7,063 bases of DNA, from assembly GCA_030624545.1 (NCBI GenBank), contig JAUXJX010000097.1, positions 1 to 7,063 of the forward strand, given 5' to 3'. Position numbers and translations under genes: made by a program. The notes beneath the pieces were generated by a model that did not search any database, had not been told where the DNA came from, and saw only the letters and a list, made by a program, of their open reading frames with translations. This DNA is from Bacteroidota bacterium. GTDB taxonomy: Bacteria; Zhuqueibacterota; JdFR-76; DREG01. Position 1 is the stretch's first letter; each line of letters starts with the position of its first letter. Positions 6,157 to 7,063 of this stretch are shown here, piece by piece.

Positions 6157-6270
6157 ATGCCTAGATTGCGCAAAAGGCGCGAAGAATAATTCTCTGCGAT
6201 TTCTGGGGTTGGAATTCTTCCGGGTGGGATTATTTGCTGTCAATAACTGGCTTCGTTATTCGATTTTGGT

Positions 6271-6501
6271 TTGGACTCAAACCTCAAGGAAATTACCGCC
6301 CCGTTGCTGACAATTCTGGAAAACGACCAGTTTGAACTCTCCCGTGCATCAATTCGCTTTCTGATTTCTTCTTTCAAAGCCCGTGCCGAGGAAAAGTTCT
6401 TGATAGGGATTCTGTCTTCTGTCATTTTATTGCTTTCCCTCCCTTTGGTCATTCTCCTTGTCATTCTATTCATAAGACGCCCGAACAACGTAAAAGGTTA
6501 A
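6271..6501 (+). CDS. Possible small tail-anchored membrane protein, TTG start
   Basis: The frame is open from just after the TAA at 6244-6246, and TTG 6271 is its first standard start, giving 76 residues. No good ribosome site precedes it. Residues 1-42 are a charged, probably helical head (LKEIT, ENDQFELSR, KARAEEK). Residues 43-68 form one strong membrane segment, followed by RRPNN. This is the layout of a tail-anchored or single-pass protein, with the positive end suggesting a cytoplasmic tail. No family is recognised. The head could be the remains of a longer gene whose start has been lost. It begins 114 bases after the propeller gene and no clear terminator separates them. Confidence 0.42.
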   Translation: MDSNLKEITAPLLTILENDQFELSRASIRFLISSFKARAEEKFLIGILSSVILLLSLPLVILLVILFIRRPNNVKG

Positions 6502-6552
6502 CAAAAATATATAATTACTCTTCATTTTTTCTGGATCATTATGGGCGGTCTG

Positions 6553-6624
6553 CTACGTTTCATTTTCAGAACCTCACAATAAGATACAATTCAACCGGCG
6601 AAAAAATTCATATAAGAAACGTAG
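6553..6624. repeat. Separated 9-bp inverted repeat
   Basis: CTACGTTTC (6553-6561) and GAAACGTAG (6616-6624) are exact reverse complements 54 bases apart. The pairing could be extended outward only by two G-T wobbles. It could be the ends of a tiny element, a long-loop RNA stem, or chance. Confidence 0.35.
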
Positions 6625-6906
6625 TGTATTTAGCAACTGTGGTAAGAGACCGAATTTGCTGAGCCGGTGCGGTGGATTTCAGTATTGATCCTGAATGATT
6701 GGTTCCTCGGAGAATTTGACTCTATCTTTTGCGAAATTGTTCCCGGGATGGAGAAAGAATATCCGGTGGTTCAGGGAGTGTGAGATCGCCTTTTGGAGCT
6801 TTTAGCGGTTATCTGCACCGTAACCGAGGTCTTCACTTCCTATTAATGGCGTGCGTTTCGCTATCCAGGCGGGGTCAAAAATCTTGAAAATCAAGAGGCT
6901 ATCTTT

Positions 6907-6924
6907 CAATTTTCAACAAAATTG
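6907..6924. repeat. AT-rich hairpin, 7-bp stem with 4-base loop
   Basis: CAATTTT and AAAATTG flank CAAC. A second small hairpin, TCTTGA-AAA-TCAAGA, lies just upstream at 6882-6896. Neither is followed by a T tract, so they are not called as terminators. Confidence 0.35.
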
Positions 6925-7063
6925 TGTAGGATTTACCTCCTTGCCCGAATACAATCACGAAAACCATAACTCATTAATAGAGAAATTGCGGCCAGGAAAC
7001 GATAGATGATTTTCATGTTTTGCTAAAGGCAGGTGACTTACTTAGTTTTGAGAAGATCCTCTC

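Larger units (their letters stand above)
6502..7063. other. Right-end spacer of about 560 bases without a supported gene
   Basis: Only short frames occur. One is open at 6646-6783 (45 codons, tail EKEYPVVQGV) without a convincing start or ribosome site. Another runs 6695-6805 from ATG (36 codons). The inverted repeats seen are CTACGTTTC/GAAACGTAG (6553-6624), TCTTGA-AAA-TCAAGA (6882-6896) and CAATTTT-CAAC-AAAATTG (6907-6924). A minus-strand AGGAGGT (6936-6942) has no start codon at a proper distance. Confidence 0.45.

Noticed and set aside
6172..6220. Terminator after the propeller gene (GCGC-AAAAG-GCGC, and GAAGAAT/ATTCTTC arms)
   Set aside because: The first stem is only four bp and the second has a 26-base loop. 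Neither is followed by a T tract.
12..6746. 11-base direct repeat ATTGTTCCCGG at 12-22 and 6736-6746, with LFP and RW at the same spacing in one reading frame of each
   Set aside because: The similarity ends outside the 11 bases and the second frame is only 36 codons. Most likely coincidence.

Overview
The window appears to come from a bacterium of the FCB group (Bacteroidota, Ignavibacteriota, Calditrichota, KSB1 and relatives). The main reason is the large protein at 3337-6156. It ends in a textbook type IX secretion (T9SS) type A sorting domain, with the FPNPFNPSTTI motif and a KKLILMK terminus, in the style common in Ignavibacteria, Calditrichota and KSB1. The assignment below the superphylum is inference. 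All recognisable genes lie on the + strand.

Layout. Positions 1-75 hold the last 24 codons of a gene entering from the left. Positions 76-957 hold no convincing protein gene. They do hold several strong inverted repeats: a perfect hairpin at 175-199, inverted arms at 589-612, a 16-bp perfect palindrome at 707-722, and an 11-bp-stem hairpin at 771-815 that reads as a terminator on the minus strand. Positions 958-1521 encode a probably secreted protein ending in a truncated cadherin/Ig-like (tandem-95 or Big_9-type) repeat, which may be a decayed gene. Positions 1615-2004 encode a small exported protein with a VanZ/YfiM-like residue pattern and an excellent ribosome binding site. A possible 66-codon membrane protein (2059-2259) follows. 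It shares a TAATG stop-start overlap with a 41-codon ORF (2259-2384). Positions 2385-2804 look non-coding.

The best-supported unit is the pair 2805-3314 (a lipoprotein starting at GTG, lipobox ILAC) and 3337-6156 (a 939-residue secreted Asp-box beta-propeller protein with a T9SS sorting domain). They are 22 bases apart and are probably one operon making an outer-membrane lipoprotein and a cell-surface or released propeller protein. The right side has a possible tail-anchored small protein with a TTG start (6271-6501), followed by about 560 bases with only minor inverted repeats.

I see no CRISPR array, tRNA, rRNA, transposase or recognisable defence system. The points most worth checking are the structured spacer at 700-885, the inverted pair of short repeats flanking 0.68-2.78 kb, and the truncated repeat protein. 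None of these establishes a new system from sequence alone.
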